From Bacteroidota bacterium (GTDB lineage: Bacteria > Bacteroidota > Bacteroidia > NS11-12g > UBA955), in NCBI GenBank assembly GCA_027621365.1, contig JAQCBH010000012.1, positions 1 to 64,000 of the forward strand: DNA of 64,000 nucleotides. Direction: 5' to 3'. The position numbers and the translations under genes are program-made. The notes below the pieces were generated by a model that was not told the DNA's origin, ran no database searches, and was given only the letters and a program-made list of their open reading frames with translations. Each line of letters opens with the position of its first letter. Position 1 is the stretch's first letter. This document shows positions 43,924 through 53,659 of this stretch, piece after piece.

Positions 43924-44412
43924 ATGTCTTCCACTCTGCCGAACACTTCTTTTCTAAGTATTTCAAAATCAGAAAAATATACAATTGTGCATCAGCAATT
44001 GCTGGGTTTGTTGAACGGCGAAACTGATCCCATTGCCAATTTGGGAAACGCCATGGCAGTGCTGAAACAAGTGTTTTCTTGGTGGTGGGTGGGATTGTAC
44101 CGCGTAGACGGTGAAGAACTCTGTTTAGGGCCCTTTCAGGGCCCAGTGGCCTGTACCCGAATTGCTTATGGAAGAGGGGTCTGCGGATCGGCATGGAAAC
44201 AGGCTCAAACCCTTATAGTTCCCAATGTTCATGAGTTTCCTGGCCACATCGCCTGCAGTGCGGAAAGCCAAAGTGAGATCGTCGTTCCCATTTTTAAAAA
44301 CGAACAAGTCATTGCTGTTTTGGACGTTGATAGCGAACACCTTGATCAGTTTGATGCCGAAGATGCCCGTGAATTGGAATTATTTTGTGCATCTTTGGTA
44401 CCCTACCTATGA
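43924..44412 (+). CDS. GAF-domain free methionine-(R)-sulfoxide reductase (fRMsr)
   Basis: A 162-residue single GAF domain. The three redox cysteines are Cys77, Cys87 and Cys111, with spacings of 10 and 24 residues exactly as in E. coli YebR (84, 94, 118). Signatures are GPVACTRIAYGRGVCGSA and EFPGHIACSAESQSEIVVP. The enzyme reduces free L-methionine-(R)-sulfoxide using thioredoxin, protecting against oxidative damage. The MFS gene overlaps its stop (ATGA), and RNase R follows directly, so this is the first gene of a three-gene operon. Confidence 0.93.
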   Translation: MSSTLPNTSFLSISKSEKYTIVHQQLLGLLNGETDPIANLGNAMAVLKQVFSWWWVGLYRVDGEELCLGPFQGPVACTRIAYGRGVCGSAWKQAQTLIVPNVHEFPGHIACSAESQSEIVVPIFKNEQVIAVLDVDSEHLDQFDAEDARELELFCASLVPYL

Positions 44413-45671
44413 GTGGAAGAAAGAACATTACCCTGCTGATCATTGTGGCCTCTCTGGGCTATTTTGTCGATATCTACGATTTGATTCTCTTTAACATCAT
44501 CAAAAAAGAGAGTCTCACCATGTTGAACATGGATTTTGGCACTTACGAAACGGTGCTGTTTCGCTGGCAAATGGCGGGAATGCTCTTGGGAGGCATCTTA
44601 TGGGGTGTTTGGGGCGATAAGAAAGGTCGTGTATCGGTTTTGTTTGGAAGCATTTTGCTGTATTCGCTGGCTAACATTGCCAACGCCTTCGTTGAAACCG
44701 TTGAGGGCTATAAGTTTTGGCGTTTCGCCGCTGGTATAGGTTTGGCAGGTGAATTGGGTGCCGCCATTACTTTGGTTTCGGAACTGCTACCCATCAAAAG
44801 AAGGGGCATCGGGACCATGATCATCGTGACTTTTGGAGCCCTAGGGGCCGTAGCCGCCTTTTTTGTTGCCAGCAAAGGCGAGTGGATAGGTTCGCTGATT
44901 GGGACCTTAACCGGTTTGGAATTGGCCAATTGGCAAGTGGCCTACATCGTGGGGGGATTGTTGGGTTTTGTCTTGCTCGCATTGAGAGCCGGGACCTTTG
45001 AATCCAGCATGTTTCAAAAGAGCAAAAGCGATGATGTTCAGCGAGGCAATTTCTTTTGGTTGTTCAAAGACATGCCCACGTTCACCAAGTACCTAGCCTG
45101 CATTTTCATTGGGCTACCCGTGTGGTATGTGGTTGGAATATTGATTGCACTCTCCCACCGATTTTTCCCAGAAATCACGGGCTTGGCCGAACCTCCCGTC
45201 AATACCCGAGAACTGATCATGTGGTCCTATGTGGGCTTGAGTGCCGGCGATTTGCTCAGCGGATTGTTGTCTCAAGTTCTTCAATCAAGAAAGAAAGTGA
45301 TCTATCTCAATCTATTGGGAATCACGTTGATGTCTTTGTTGTTCTTGTTTGGTCCTGCTGGTTCGGCTGGCTATTACAAGACCATGGCGTTTATTCTAGG
45401 TTGCGCCACGGGTTATTGGGCCATTTTTGTGACCAATGCAAGCGAACAGTTTGGGACCAACATTCGATCAACGGTTTCGGCAACCGTGCCCAATTTTGTG
45501 CGAGGGGGCGTATTGATCATCACGAGTTCATTTGAATGGTTCGAAACCAGTTTGCAGTCGTCTATCTGGGCGGCCACCTGGGTGGGATTGGCTTGTTTGG
45601 CCTTGGCCCTCTGGGGTACTTGGTACGTTGAAGAACCCTTCCATAAAGACTTGGATTATTACGAGTCATAA
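44409..45671 (+). CDS. Major facilitator superfamily transporter (metabolite:H+ symporter-like)
   Basis: A 420-residue, 12-span MFS protein. The first span (ITLLIIVASLGYFVDIYDL) and the loop 2-3 motif GDKKGRVSVLFGS are clear, as is the second-half motif region after span 6. EVTFG-like and RRGIGTMIIVTFGALGA resemble the MHS/sugar-acid transporter subgroup. The substrate is unknown. The ATG overlaps the fRMsr TGA by four bases; rnr starts on the base after its stop. Confidence 0.85.
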   Translation: MSGRKNITLLIIVASLGYFVDIYDLILFNIIKKESLTMLNMDFGTYETVLFRWQMAGMLLGGILWGVWGDKKGRVSVLFGSILLYSLANIANAFVETVEGYKFWRFAAGIGLAGELGAAITLVSELLPIKRRGIGTMIIVTFGALGAVAAFFVASKGEWIGSLIGTLTGLELANWQVAYIVGGLLGFVLLALRAGTFESSMFQKSKSDDVQRGNFFWLFKDMPTFTKYLACIFIGLPVWYVVGILIALSHRFFPEITGLAEPPVNTRELIMWSYVGLSAGDLLSGLLSQVLQSRKKVIYLNLLGITLMSLLFLFGPAGSAGYYKTMAFILGCATGYWAIFVTNASEQFGTNIRSTVSATVPNFVRGGVLIITSSFEWFETSLQSSIWAATWVGLACLALALWGTWYVEEPFHKDLDYYES

Positions 45672-47786
45672 ATGGCCAAACAAAAAATGAGTTTACTGGA
45701 CCAGGTGGTTCTGGCCATTTTGGAAGATGCCAAGCAAGGCACTCTAAACGCTCAGCGCGTTTATACACGCATTCCCCGAGATGCGCATTTCGACAAAGAT
45801 GCCGTTTTTCACTCCCTGTTGAGACTGGTTCAATGGGGCAAAGCCGAACAACCCTCGAAAGGAAACTTTCGAGCCATTCGTCCTGCAGAATCGGTTGAAG
45901 GGGTCATGGAATTAGGCAAACGAGGCGACTGGTACTTGCAGCCAGATTCTGGGGAGCGTAGCCTCTTCATACCCTCTGAATACGTCCATTACCTTTTGCC
46001 TGGAGATCGAGTTCAATGCGAGTTTGAAAGGCGGGGAAAACGCCTGCAAATCTTGAATTGTCGATTGATTGAAAGAGCGGTTCGACAGTACATCGGTCAG
46101 TTGGATGTGTTCGAAAAAACGGGCTACTGCTTGGTTGGTGGGCTTCCCCTCCCCGATTTGAAAATTGATCAACCCGTATCGTCAGAATACGATAGACACC
46201 TGGCTTTGGTCGAGGTGTACGATTGGGTGCGGCCCAAACGCAATCCCTCGGCACGTCTAATAGAGGTATTGGGGTTGCCCGGTGAGAATACCGCTGAAAT
46301 GCACGCCATTGTGGCCGAATTCGGGTTCACGGTGGGCTTTCCATTGGAGGTGGAGCAAGAAGTTGCCTCCATCCCCAACGAGCCTGAACCACAAGATTTT
46401 GAAGGGCGCTGGGATTACCGATCGCACCTCACCTTTACCATAGATCCACAAGACGCCAAAGACTTTGACGATGCAATTTCTTTGGTAGATCTCGATAACG
46501 AATACTGGGAAATTGGCGTGCACATTGCCGATGTGGCTCATTATGTGAAGCCTCATACGGCCTTGAATACCGAGGCCCTGAGAAGGGCAACTTCGGTGTA
46601 CTTGGTAGACAGAACCATCCCTATGCTGCCCGAGAAACTCAGCAATGGGTTATGCTCCTTAAAACCCAATGTCGATCGATTGGCCTTCTCCGTGTTGTTT
46701 CGAATTCGCAAATCAGATACCAGCATCCAGGATATTCAATTTGGAAAGGCTGTGATTCACTCCAATCGACGATTTTCTTATGAAGAAGCTCAGGAGTTGA
46801 TCATGGGAGCCGAAGGGGAATGGTCTCAGGAAATGCAAACCTTGAATCGAATTGCCCAACATTTTGAAAAAGAGCGCTTTGAAAAGGGTGCCTTGGTGTT
46901 TGAGTCCAAGGAAATGCGTTTTCGATTGGACCCCAAAACGGGTGAGCCCATAGAAGTCTATGAAAAGCTGCGCTTTGAAGCTCACAAGATGATTGAGACC
47001 TACATGCTGATGGCCAACAAAGCTGTCGCTGAAAAGGTGCGTCATTGGAAAAAGCCACCCCTTCCCTACGTCTATCGAACGCATGATTATCCGCCGGGGG
47101 AACGCCTGTTGGATTTTGCACGATTTGCCAAGTTGCTTGGATACCCCATTCAAATTGACAACGAGTCACAGATTCGAAAGAGTTTCAACGAACTGTCCAA
47201 GCGAGCCGAAGGAACTCCTGAAGCCGAATTGCTTCAGCAAATGGCCATTCGATCTATGGCTAAAGCCGTGTATACATCGCAAAAGACCGATCATTTTGGA
47301 TTGGCTTTCCCCTGCTATACGCACTTTACTTCCCCCATTCGGCGCTATCCAGATTTGTTGGCCCACCGCATGTTGTTTCATTACTTGCAACAGGCCGAAC
47401 CGAGCCCGCTTTATTCAGAGGGTGAAATCGAGGAAATGGCCAAGCACAGCAGCAATATGGAGCAGAAAGCTTCGGAAGCCGAACGAGCCAGTGTGAAATA
47501 CAAAATGGCCGAATTGATGACCCAGCACTTGGGCGAAGTGTTAGAGGCCAAGGTGACCGGTGTAACAGAATGGGGCATTTATGCGACCGCCTTGCAATAC
47601 CATTGCGAAGGTTTGGTGAGGGTTCACGACATGAGAGGCGATCGGTATCGCTTTTATGAGGCTGAAAAGAAAATGGTGGGTGATCGACGCGGGCATGAAA
47701 TTCGATTGGGAGACAGCATTTGGGTTCGGGTCAAAGCCGCAAACCCCAGTGATCGAACCATCGATATGGTTTTACTGGACGATTGA
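45672..47786 (+). CDS. rnr: Ribonuclease R (RNase II/VacB family 3'-5' exoribonuclease)
   Basis: A 704-residue enzyme degrading structured RNA. Order: a winged-helix-like N terminus (LNAQRVYTRIPRDAHF), two cold-shock domains, the RNB catalytic domain with the acidic cluster Asp258, Asp264, Asp266 and Asp267 in TIDPQDAKDFDDAIS, then HFTSPIRRYPDLLAHR, and a C-terminal S1 domain (EAKVTGVTEWGIYATA). It has no lysine-rich tail. It starts on the base after the MFS stop codon. The length is slightly shorter than E. coli RNase R but complete. Confidence 0.95.
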   Translation: MAKQKMSLLDQVVLAILEDAKQGTLNAQRVYTRIPRDAHFDKDAVFHSLLRLVQWGKAEQPSKGNFRAIRPAESVEGVMELGKRGDWYLQPDSGERSLFIPSEYVHYLLPGDRVQCEFERRGKRLQILNCRLIERAVRQYIGQLDVFEKTGYCLVGGLPLPDLKIDQPVSSEYDRHLALVEVYDWVRPKRNPSARLIEVLGLPGENTAEMHAIVAEFGFTVGFPLEVEQEVASIPNEPEPQDFEGRWDYRSHLTFTIDPQDAKDFDDAISLVDLDNEYWEIGVHIADVAHYVKPHTALNTEALRRATSVYLVDRTIPMLPEKLSNGLCSLKPNVDRLAFSVLFRIRKSDTSIQDIQFGKAVIHSNRRFSYEEAQELIMGAEGEWSQEMQTLNRIAQHFEKERFEKGALVFESKEMRFRLDPKTGEPIEVYEKLRFEAHKMIETYMLMANKAVAEKVRHWKKPPLPYVYRTHDYPPGERLLDFARFAKLLGYPIQIDNESQIRKSFNELSKRAEGTPEAELLQQMAIRSMAKAVYTSQKTDHFGLAFPCYTHFTSPIRRYPDLLAHRMLFHYLQQAEPSPLYSEGEIEEMAKHSSNMEQKASEAERASVKYKMAELMTQHLGEVLEAKVTGVTEWGIYATALQYHCEGLVRVHDMRGDRYRFYEAEKKMVGDRRGHEIRLGDSIWVRVKAANPSDRTIDMVLLDD

Positions 47787-47793
47787 AGCGGCG

Positions 47794-47801
47794 TAACTTG
47801 C
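47794..47801 (+). promoter_or_regulatory. Possible -7 element TAACTTGC for the polyprenyl synthase gene
   Basis: A variant of TAnnTTTG in the 18-base spacer after rnr, only three bases before the ATG at 47805. Confidence 0.35.
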
Positions 47802-47804
47802 GGC

Positions 47805-48755
47805 ATGATTGATTCGCGCTTGTCTAACCTCTATGAGGCCTACAGATTGGAACATGCCTTCTCAGGCAACCCCGAAACGCTGTATCATTCCATGCAATAC
47901 ATCATGGATTTGGGAGGAAAGCGAATTCGCCCTTTGTTGGTCTTGATGGCGGCAGAATCAGCGGGTGGGTCGGCTGAAGAGGCTCTGCCTTTGGCCCATG
48001 CGGTCGAGATATTCCACAATTTCAGTTTGGTACACGACGACATCATGGATCAAGCCTCGGTTCGACGTGGACAGCCCACGGTTCATGAACGCTGGAACAC
48101 TCCTACGGCTATTTTGGCTGGTGATAACATGCTTGTTCTGGCTTATGAAAGTTGGAATCGCTATTCTGGGGCCGGAAAACTCCAGGCGTTTGAAACGTTT
48201 ACAGCTACCGCCAAAGCGCTTTGTGAGGGTCAGCAAAAAGACATGGATTTTGCGAATCAAGACCAGGTGGGAATTCCGGATTACCTGGGAATGATTGAAC
48301 AAAAAACCGCCGTTTTATTGGGTTGTGCTTTGCAAATGGGGGCTCTGAGTGCAGGTTTGGATGTGGAAGAGTCTCGTCTGTATTATCAGTTGGGTTGTTC
48401 GGTAGGGTTGTCTTTTCAAATGATTGATGATCATTTAGATAGCTTTGGCACTCAGGCTCAAACCGGAAAGCGTTTAGGCGGAGACATTGCCGAAGGCAAG
48501 AAAACCTGGTTGTATTTGCGCTCTGCTCAAATCTCCAATGAGGTCAATCGTTTGTTTGAGGAACTGGAAGACGAAGATCGAATTCAAGCGGTTCGTTCCC
48601 TTTGGGTAGAGCAAGGGCTGGATGTTGGATTGATGGAGTTAGCTGAGTCCTATCACCAGGAGGCTCAAGCACATCTAGCTGCATTGAAGGCAAAAGGAAG
48701 AGATGTACAAGCGTTAAACGCTCTTTGCGAGTGGTTGTTGGTCAGGCAGCATTAA
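47805..48755 (+). CDS. trans-Polyprenyl diphosphate synthase (IspA/IspB family)
   Basis: A 316-residue isoprenyl chain-elongation enzyme. GGKRIRPLL binds isopentenyl diphosphate; the first Asp-rich motif is DDIMD (residues 78-82) and the second is DDHLD. The residue two positions before the first motif region (HNFSLVHDDIMD) has no obvious bulky aromatic block four or five residues upstream except Phe, so chain length (C15, C20 or longer) is uncertain. It probably supplies precursor for quinones or carotenoids. Its stop overlaps the convergent T9SS gene by four bases (TTAA). Confidence 0.92.
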   Translation: MIDSRLSNLYEAYRLEHAFSGNPETLYHSMQYIMDLGGKRIRPLLVLMAAESAGGSAEEALPLAHAVEIFHNFSLVHDDIMDQASVRRGQPTVHERWNTPTAILAGDNMLVLAYESWNRYSGAGKLQAFETFTATAKALCEGQQKDMDFANQDQVGIPDYLGMIEQKTAVLLGCALQMGALSAGLDVEESRLYYQLGCSVGLSFQMIDDHLDSFGTQAQTGKRLGGDIAEGKKTWLYLRSAQISNEVNRLFEELEDEDRIQAVRSLWVEQGLDVGLMELAESYHQEAQAHLAALKAKGRDVQALNALCEWLLVRQH

Positions 48756-51700
48756 TGAATGACGGTAACCGTACCCGTTTTTTGGTAGGTTTTGTCGTCC
48801 CAGCCCTCAAATTGTAAGTACCAGGCATACACTCCATCTGGGACCTGTTTGTCGTTGTAGAATCCGTCCCATTGGCGGTGCTTGTCATTGCTTTCCCAGA
48901 TTTTCTCACCGTACCGGTTGTAAACCTTCATGCTGTATCCGCGCACAAAAACGGGAACCGTTCCCCAGACGTCGTTCAATCCGTTGCCATCGATGGTGAT
49001 TCCGGAGGGAACCCAAACTTCAGGTTTTTGGAACAAATAAATCCAGTTGCTCATGGAAGTCTGTGCCGATAAAGCCTGGGCAGCCGGTTTTTTCTCTTGC
49101 GCGATGACTCTGTACCAATACCCTCCCCAATCGTAATCGAGGTTGACATCGCTGCTTTGTCGTTGTACCAAGCCATTCATGATGGGTGCAAAGGGCTTGT
49201 CGCTGTACATGCGTTCAAGGGTCCATTGGTTGACGCCCAGATTCCAACCTTGATAGTCGATCCAATTCAAGTTGAAATAGTATTGTGGGGTGCCTACGGT
49301 AGAGCCCGAAATGACCACGTTGCAGCCTTCGTTGCTAGGCGTTGATATGTGGCCACATTGATCGACCACAACCACGCGATAGCACCAACTCTCTATATCG
49401 ACGTCTAGCGATGAATCTAATGCAAATGTATCTGTAGTAATCAGGAATGGATCGTCTGGCCAGGTCCCATTTCGGCGAGTTCGGTAGACTTCAAATTCTT
49501 TGAAATCGGGTTCTTCACTGCTCAACCAATAGGTCCTGTTGACCTTGTCCTCGTCAACGGTAGTGGCCAATACGGGAACCCCTGTTATAGGGTTGTTGAG
49601 CTCTCGTACCGTGCAAAAATTTTGCTGAGTGCGCACCTGGGTACCACAAATATTGACCCCAATAAGGGCGTAGCAGTAGTTGTTGTTACGTGGGTCTATG
49701 ACTCCTGCATCGATCCACTCCCCGACCTGGTTGTTTGGAATGGTGTCCAAAATGATGACGGAGCCATCGGGATTGGTGCGCTCCAATAAAAAATAGTTGA
49801 AGAAGCCCGCTGGTACAGTGCTAGAAGGCCAAGAAACCTTCATTTTACCACTTTTTCGATCGTAGCTCACGCATACGGCTGAAGGAGGAATGACCTTAGG
49901 CGGTTCTTCGACCAATATGCGAATCAAGGCATAGGTCGTGTCAGCTTGGGGACAACCACGGTCCCTGATCATGACTCTTAAGGTGACCGTATCGCTACTG
50001 AAACTGTTGCAGGTGGTATTCCAAATGAGCGTTAGTCCGGCAGAACCAATACCCGATGAAACCAAAACTTGGGCACTGTCAGCATCCTTCATGCCGCCAC
50101 GATGCAACCATGTTGTTTCCAATTCCAAGGTATCATAAGGGTCAGGATCAAAAGCTAACTTGCTGAATACAATCGGTTGAGTCGCCGTTACCTTGACAAA
50201 GGTGTCAAGCATGTATGGCTTTTTATTGAGGTTCTCGAAATCAATTTTGAACAAGGCATTGTTGCAATTGTCTGATTTCATTGTGGGGCTATAGGCACCC
50301 GGTGTTGTCGGGAAAAGACCATTGCGACGGCATCCCGCACAGACTGACTGGTAAATGATGCCTTTCTTGTCGAATCGAGAGGTTCCGCCATCTACATGCT
50401 CTTCGGCTACTTTGAAACCCGAAGTGATCCCTCCGAAGAAGGTGGCAAAGGCCAAATCGTGCATGTTTTTGGAGAATACGGCTACGTAGAAATCACTACC
50501 ATCGGTATTGCGTTGGGGGGCATCAGCACTAACAGGCAATCCACGGGTGTTGCCTTTGTTTCGAATGGTTTTGCTCGCTCCAGTAAAGATGTCGTACAGG
50601 GCATCGTTGGTTTCCCCTCCCCAGCCGGAAACGAAAATGCGTTCACAGCGGTCAATCAAAAAGGCAGAGGGGCTAATGTTCGGTTGCCCCGCCGTATTGC
50701 TCCCACCCCCCGAAAAGGAGCTTTGAAGCAAGACTTGATTGAGTTCTGGGTTGAGTTTGGTGATGAATTGCCCTCCAGAACCGTTGATGTGGAATCGAGC
50801 ATTGATGGCCGGTATAGGACTCGTGTGCTGGCCGTAAATGTAGGGATTGCCCGAATTGTCGGTTTGGACAAAGTAGGCCTGTTCGTAATTCGGTGTGCTG
50901 TAATAAGCGCCGTTAAGGGCTTGGCCGGAGTTTCGGTCGAATCGCATGATCCAGGCATCGGCATTTCCTGCATTTCCCAAAAGGCGCTTCCAGGAAACCC
51001 CATTGTTTTCGAGACTGCTTGAGGTGGTACCCCCTGCCGCGAATAAATCTCCATTCTTGCCTAAAGCGCATCCGTAGAAAGCATCATGGCCTACCCCTCC
51101 GTAACATTGAGACCAAACCAAGGTATCCAGGTTGTTGGACAGGCAAAAAAGAACGGCGTCTTCTTTGCCACCAAAGGCCAGGGAATTGTTGGATCGAGGG
51201 AAATTGATGCTGTAGGTTACCCCACTCACGTAAATTCTTGTGCTGTCGCAAATGATCTCCCCGCGAAATTCATCGGCGTAGTTGTAGAGCAATGGGAAAT
51301 TGTTCACCGAAGTGGTGCTTCTATCGGCGCCCACGGCGTCTAGCCCAGAGCCACCGACATAAGTACTGCCCAGCAATTGAGTTCCTGTTGAATTGAACTT
51401 GGCGATGAAAAAGTCGTAATCGCCTTGACTTTTGTCCTTGTAAGAATGACTGAAACTTGGAAAGTTCATACTGCGGGTAGAGCCCATAACGAACAGATTC
51501 CCTGCTGGATCAACCACCATGCTATGGGGTTGCTCGTTGTTGGATCCGCCTAAATAGGTGCAATAAAGCAACTGCGTTCCGGCTGAATTGAATTTCAAAA
51601 TCGCGGCATCGCGGCTTCCACCGTATCCCAAATTCTCATTGACTCCTCCCCCAAACTGAATTTGAAAAGCACCTATGGTGGTGGGCAAGCCAACATCGAA

Positions 51701-52507
51701 TACTGTGCCTCCTGCATAGCCGTTGCCCAAATCATCGTATGTGCCTGTGCAGCCAAAATTATCGGCCTTAGAGCCGGAATAGGTAGAAAAAACCAATACT
51801 GGGTCAATGACGGCTTGTTTGAATCGTCTGCCTATTTGCTTGTGATTCAGTGAAAAACCTAAGGTGTCACCCGTTTGGGTATAACGTGTAAACAAGGTGT
51901 CAATTCCGTTTTGTCGAACGCTGTACACCAAGGGTATGGACTCTACGATGTCTCCCAATGAGGTTGACAATTTCAACTCTTGGGGTTCGACCTGAAGGGA
52001 GTTCAGTCCTTCGTACTGAAATTGGATGGCTTCCGGATTTCCATCTGGGTGAATGATCCAATTGTACTTGATACCGCCCGAATGCGTATTTAACTCCAAA
52101 TCGATGTTTGGGTAGACATTTCGAAAAACCAGCTGATCGTAGACAAATACATTTCGAGCCCAATGACTGGGGTCAGATCCTTTGAAATAATTGTAAACCG
52201 TTGAACTGCTTTTGGTCTTGAATTCGGGTTGACTCCAGTTAGCACCGATAAAGCGCAAACGAATGGCATGGCTAGGAATGCTCATGGTTTCCAAGCTGCG
52301 GTCGTGCATGCTTTGTGCGGCTTCGGGGTCCCAACTGTGCCAAATCAATCCATCTTTGGTCGCCCAGAAATTGCCATTGCCCCACTCCTGCTTGGCGTAA
52401 ACGCCCGTCGGGAATTGACCTTGATTGGGAATGAACTGCGCGACTGCTTGTGGCCACTTGATGGCTGTAAGCAGTATGAGAACCATGGTTTTGGCCTGTG
52501 CGCGCAT
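48752..52507 (-). CDS. Giant secreted SBBP/beta-propeller protein with T9SS type B (CHU_C) sorting domain
   Basis: A 1251-residue protein with signal peptide MRAQAKTMVLILLTAIKWPQ ending near AVAQ. The N-terminal domain (FIPNQGQFPTGVYAKQEW, YNYFKGSDPSHWARNVFVYD) is the DUF7948-like region common before SBBP repeats. Several SBBP-type repeats follow, e.g. LKFNSAGTQLLYCTYLGGS and AKFNSTGTQLLGSTYVGGS. The middle has Ig/PKD-like and fibronectin-like segments. The type B sorting domain is EVWVPSGITIDGNGLNDVW and WDGFYNDKQVPDGVYAWYL. Longer starts upstream overlap the promoter-like GAACTTTG, so the ATG at 52507 is used. Likely a surface or secreted structural protein. Confidence 0.87.
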   Translation of the reverse strand: MRAQAKTMVLILLTAIKWPQAVAQFIPNQGQFPTGVYAKQEWGNGNFWATKDGLIWHSWDPEAAQSMHDRSLETMSIPSHAIRLRFIGANWSQPEFKTKSSSTVYNYFKGSDPSHWARNVFVYDQLVFRNVYPNIDLELNTHSGGIKYNWIIHPDGNPEAIQFQYEGLNSLQVEPQELKLSTSLGDIVESIPLVYSVRQNGIDTLFTRYTQTGDTLGFSLNHKQIGRRFKQAVIDPVLVFSTYSGSKADNFGCTGTYDDLGNGYAGGTVFDVGLPTTIGAFQIQFGGGVNENLGYGGSRDAAILKFNSAGTQLLYCTYLGGSNNEQPHSMVVDPAGNLFVMGSTRSMNFPSFSHSYKDKSQGDYDFFIAKFNSTGTQLLGSTYVGGSGLDAVGADRSTTSVNNFPLLYNYADEFRGEIICDSTRIYVSGVTYSINFPRSNNSLAFGGKEDAVLFCLSNNLDTLVWSQCYGGVGHDAFYGCALGKNGDLFAAGGTTSSSLENNGVSWKRLLGNAGNADAWIMRFDRNSGQALNGAYYSTPNYEQAYFVQTDNSGNPYIYGQHTSPIPAINARFHINGSGGQFITKLNPELNQVLLQSSFSGGGSNTAGQPNISPSAFLIDRCERIFVSGWGGETNDALYDIFTGASKTIRNKGNTRGLPVSADAPQRNTDGSDFYVAVFSKNMHDLAFATFFGGITSGFKVAEEHVDGGTSRFDKKGIIYQSVCAGCRRNGLFPTTPGAYSPTMKSDNCNNALFKIDFENLNKKPYMLDTFVKVTATQPIVFSKLAFDPDPYDTLELETTWLHRGGMKDADSAQVLVSSGIGSAGLTLIWNTTCNSFSSDTVTLRVMIRDRGCPQADTTYALIRILVEEPPKVIPPSAVCVSYDRKSGKMKVSWPSSTVPAGFFNYFLLERTNPDGSVIILDTIPNNQVGEWIDAGVIDPRNNNYCYALIGVNICGTQVRTQQNFCTVRELNNPITGVPVLATTVDEDKVNRTYWLSSEEPDFKEFEVYRTRRNGTWPDDPFLITTDTFALDSSLDVDIESWCYRVVVVDQCGHISTPSNEGCNVVISGSTVGTPQYYFNLNWIDYQGWNLGVNQWTLERMYSDKPFAPIMNGLVQRQSSDVNLDYDWGGYWYRVIAQEKKPAAQALSAQTSMSNWIYLFQKPEVWVPSGITIDGNGLNDVWGTVPVFVRGYSMKVYNRYGEKIWESNDKHRQWDGFYNDKQVPDGVYAWYLQFEGWDDKTYQKTGTVTVIH

Positions 52508-52512
52508 ATGTT

Positions 52513-52520
52513 CAAAGTTC
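52513..52520 (-). promoter_or_regulatory. Probable -7 element GAACTTTG for the SBBP gene
   Basis: One mismatch to TAnnTTTG on the minus strand, 5 bases before the ATG at 52507. Confidence 0.45.
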
Positions 52521-52590
52521 ACCATTGTCAGGTACAATCCCTATAAAGACGAGTAAAATTGACAATGAGTGGCCTGAAGCAGCCAGGAAT

Positions 52591-52598
52591 TACCTTTG
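52591..52598 (+). promoter_or_regulatory. Bacteroidota -7 promoter element TACCTTTG for fmt
   Basis: A perfect TAnnTTTG ending 4 bases before the ATG at 52603. It rules out longer in-frame starts further upstream. Confidence 0.65.
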
Positions 52599-52602
52599 CC
52601 AG

Positions 52603-53511
52603 ATGCGCATCGTGTTTTTTGGAACCCCAGATTTTGCTGCCCATTCTTTGAAATCAATCGTAGAGGCTGGATTTGAAGTGGTGGGCGTAGTGACGGCCCC
52701 CGATCGTCCGGCTGGACGCGGCCAAAAAATGCAAGCCAGTGCCGTGAAACTGACTGCCCAATATCTTGGCTTGCCCCTATCCCAGCCTGAAAAGCTCAAG
52801 AGTCCAGAGTTTCAAAAACAACTTAGAGCCTGGCGCCCAGACCTGGGTGTGGTCATTGCGTTTCGCATGTTACCTGAAATGGTTTGGTCTTTTCCACCAA
52901 TGGGTACCGTGAATCTGCATGCTTCACTGTTGCCCGATTACCGCGGAGCGGCGCCCATTCAACATGCCATCATCAACGGAGAGTCCATGACCGGTTTAAG
53001 TACCTTTAAATTGGTTCATGAAATCGATACGGGAGATATACTTCTTCAAGACTCAGTAGCGATTGAAGATGATGAAACTGGTGGAAGTCTTCACGATAAA
53101 CTCATGATCAAAGGGGCCCAAACCATGGTCGATACCCTGCTGTGTTTGAGAAATCAATCTTGCCAAGCTCGGCCCCAAGGGGGCTCATCCAACAAGAACG
53201 CGCCCAAGTTGAATCGAGATTTTTGCCGCTTGAATCCCGAGTCCGAGTCAGCGATTCAGTGTGAGCGAAAAATCAGGGCTTTGTCTCCCTATCCCGGTGC
53301 ATGGGTAAAAAGCAGCTGGGGAGACGTAAAAATTTGGGGGAGTCAAAAACCAGAGGAATGGCCTGTCGGGTCTGATACTGGTCTGTCCATAGATGGCAAA
53401 GATTTGTACTTGAACTGCCTACATGGTCGATTGCGCATTGATAGCTTGCAGCTCCCCGGAAAGGGTCGAATAAATGCCCGAGATTTCATCAACGGCTTTA
53501 AGGCGGGATAA
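52603..53511 (+). CDS. fmt: Methionyl-tRNA formyltransferase
   Basis: A 302-residue enzyme formylating initiator Met-tRNA. It begins MRIVFFGTPDFAAHSL, the family N terminus. The formyl-folate site is seen in NLHASLLPDYRGAAPIQHAI, with the conserved Asn-His and SLLPxYRG; TGLSTFKLVHEIDTGDIL follows. The C-terminal OB-fold domain is present (IRALSPYPGAWVKSSWG). An in-frame extension upstream to 52498 is rejected because it covers the promoter. The gene is divergent from the SBBP gene. def and other initiation genes are not adjacent. Confidence 0.95.
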   Translation: MRIVFFGTPDFAAHSLKSIVEAGFEVVGVVTAPDRPAGRGQKMQASAVKLTAQYLGLPLSQPEKLKSPEFQKQLRAWRPDLGVVIAFRMLPEMVWSFPPMGTVNLHASLLPDYRGAAPIQHAIINGESMTGLSTFKLVHEIDTGDILLQDSVAIEDDETGGSLHDKLMIKGAQTMVDTLLCLRNQSCQARPQGGSSNKNAPKLNRDFCRLNPESESAIQCERKIRALSPYPGAWVKSSWGDVKIWGSQKPEEWPVGSDTGLSIDGKDLYLNCLHGRLRIDSLQLPGKGRINARDFINGFKAG

Positions 53512-53659
53512 GGCTTATTTTTTCCGTTCAAAGAAAAAAAAGTTGATTTTGTCAAATTAAAATCATTTCTTGCCAATTCAATCACCGAAAAAACGCCTAT
53601 AAGCTCAACCAATACCTTTAACCATCTTATTGATTGTTTTACTCTAACCGAGAAGGTAT

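Noticed and set aside
50396-51022. A 208-codon plus-strand frame opposite the SBBP protein gene
   Set aside because: Antisense shadow of repeated SBBP coding sequence; no start signal.
52498-52602. Upstream extension of fmt by 35 codons
   Set aside because: The family begins at MRIVFFGTPDF, and TACCTTTG occupies the last codons of the extension.
53512-53535. Possible terminator after fmt (ATAAG-G-CTTAT then a T run)
   Set aside because: The loop would be a single base, so no stable hairpin can form.
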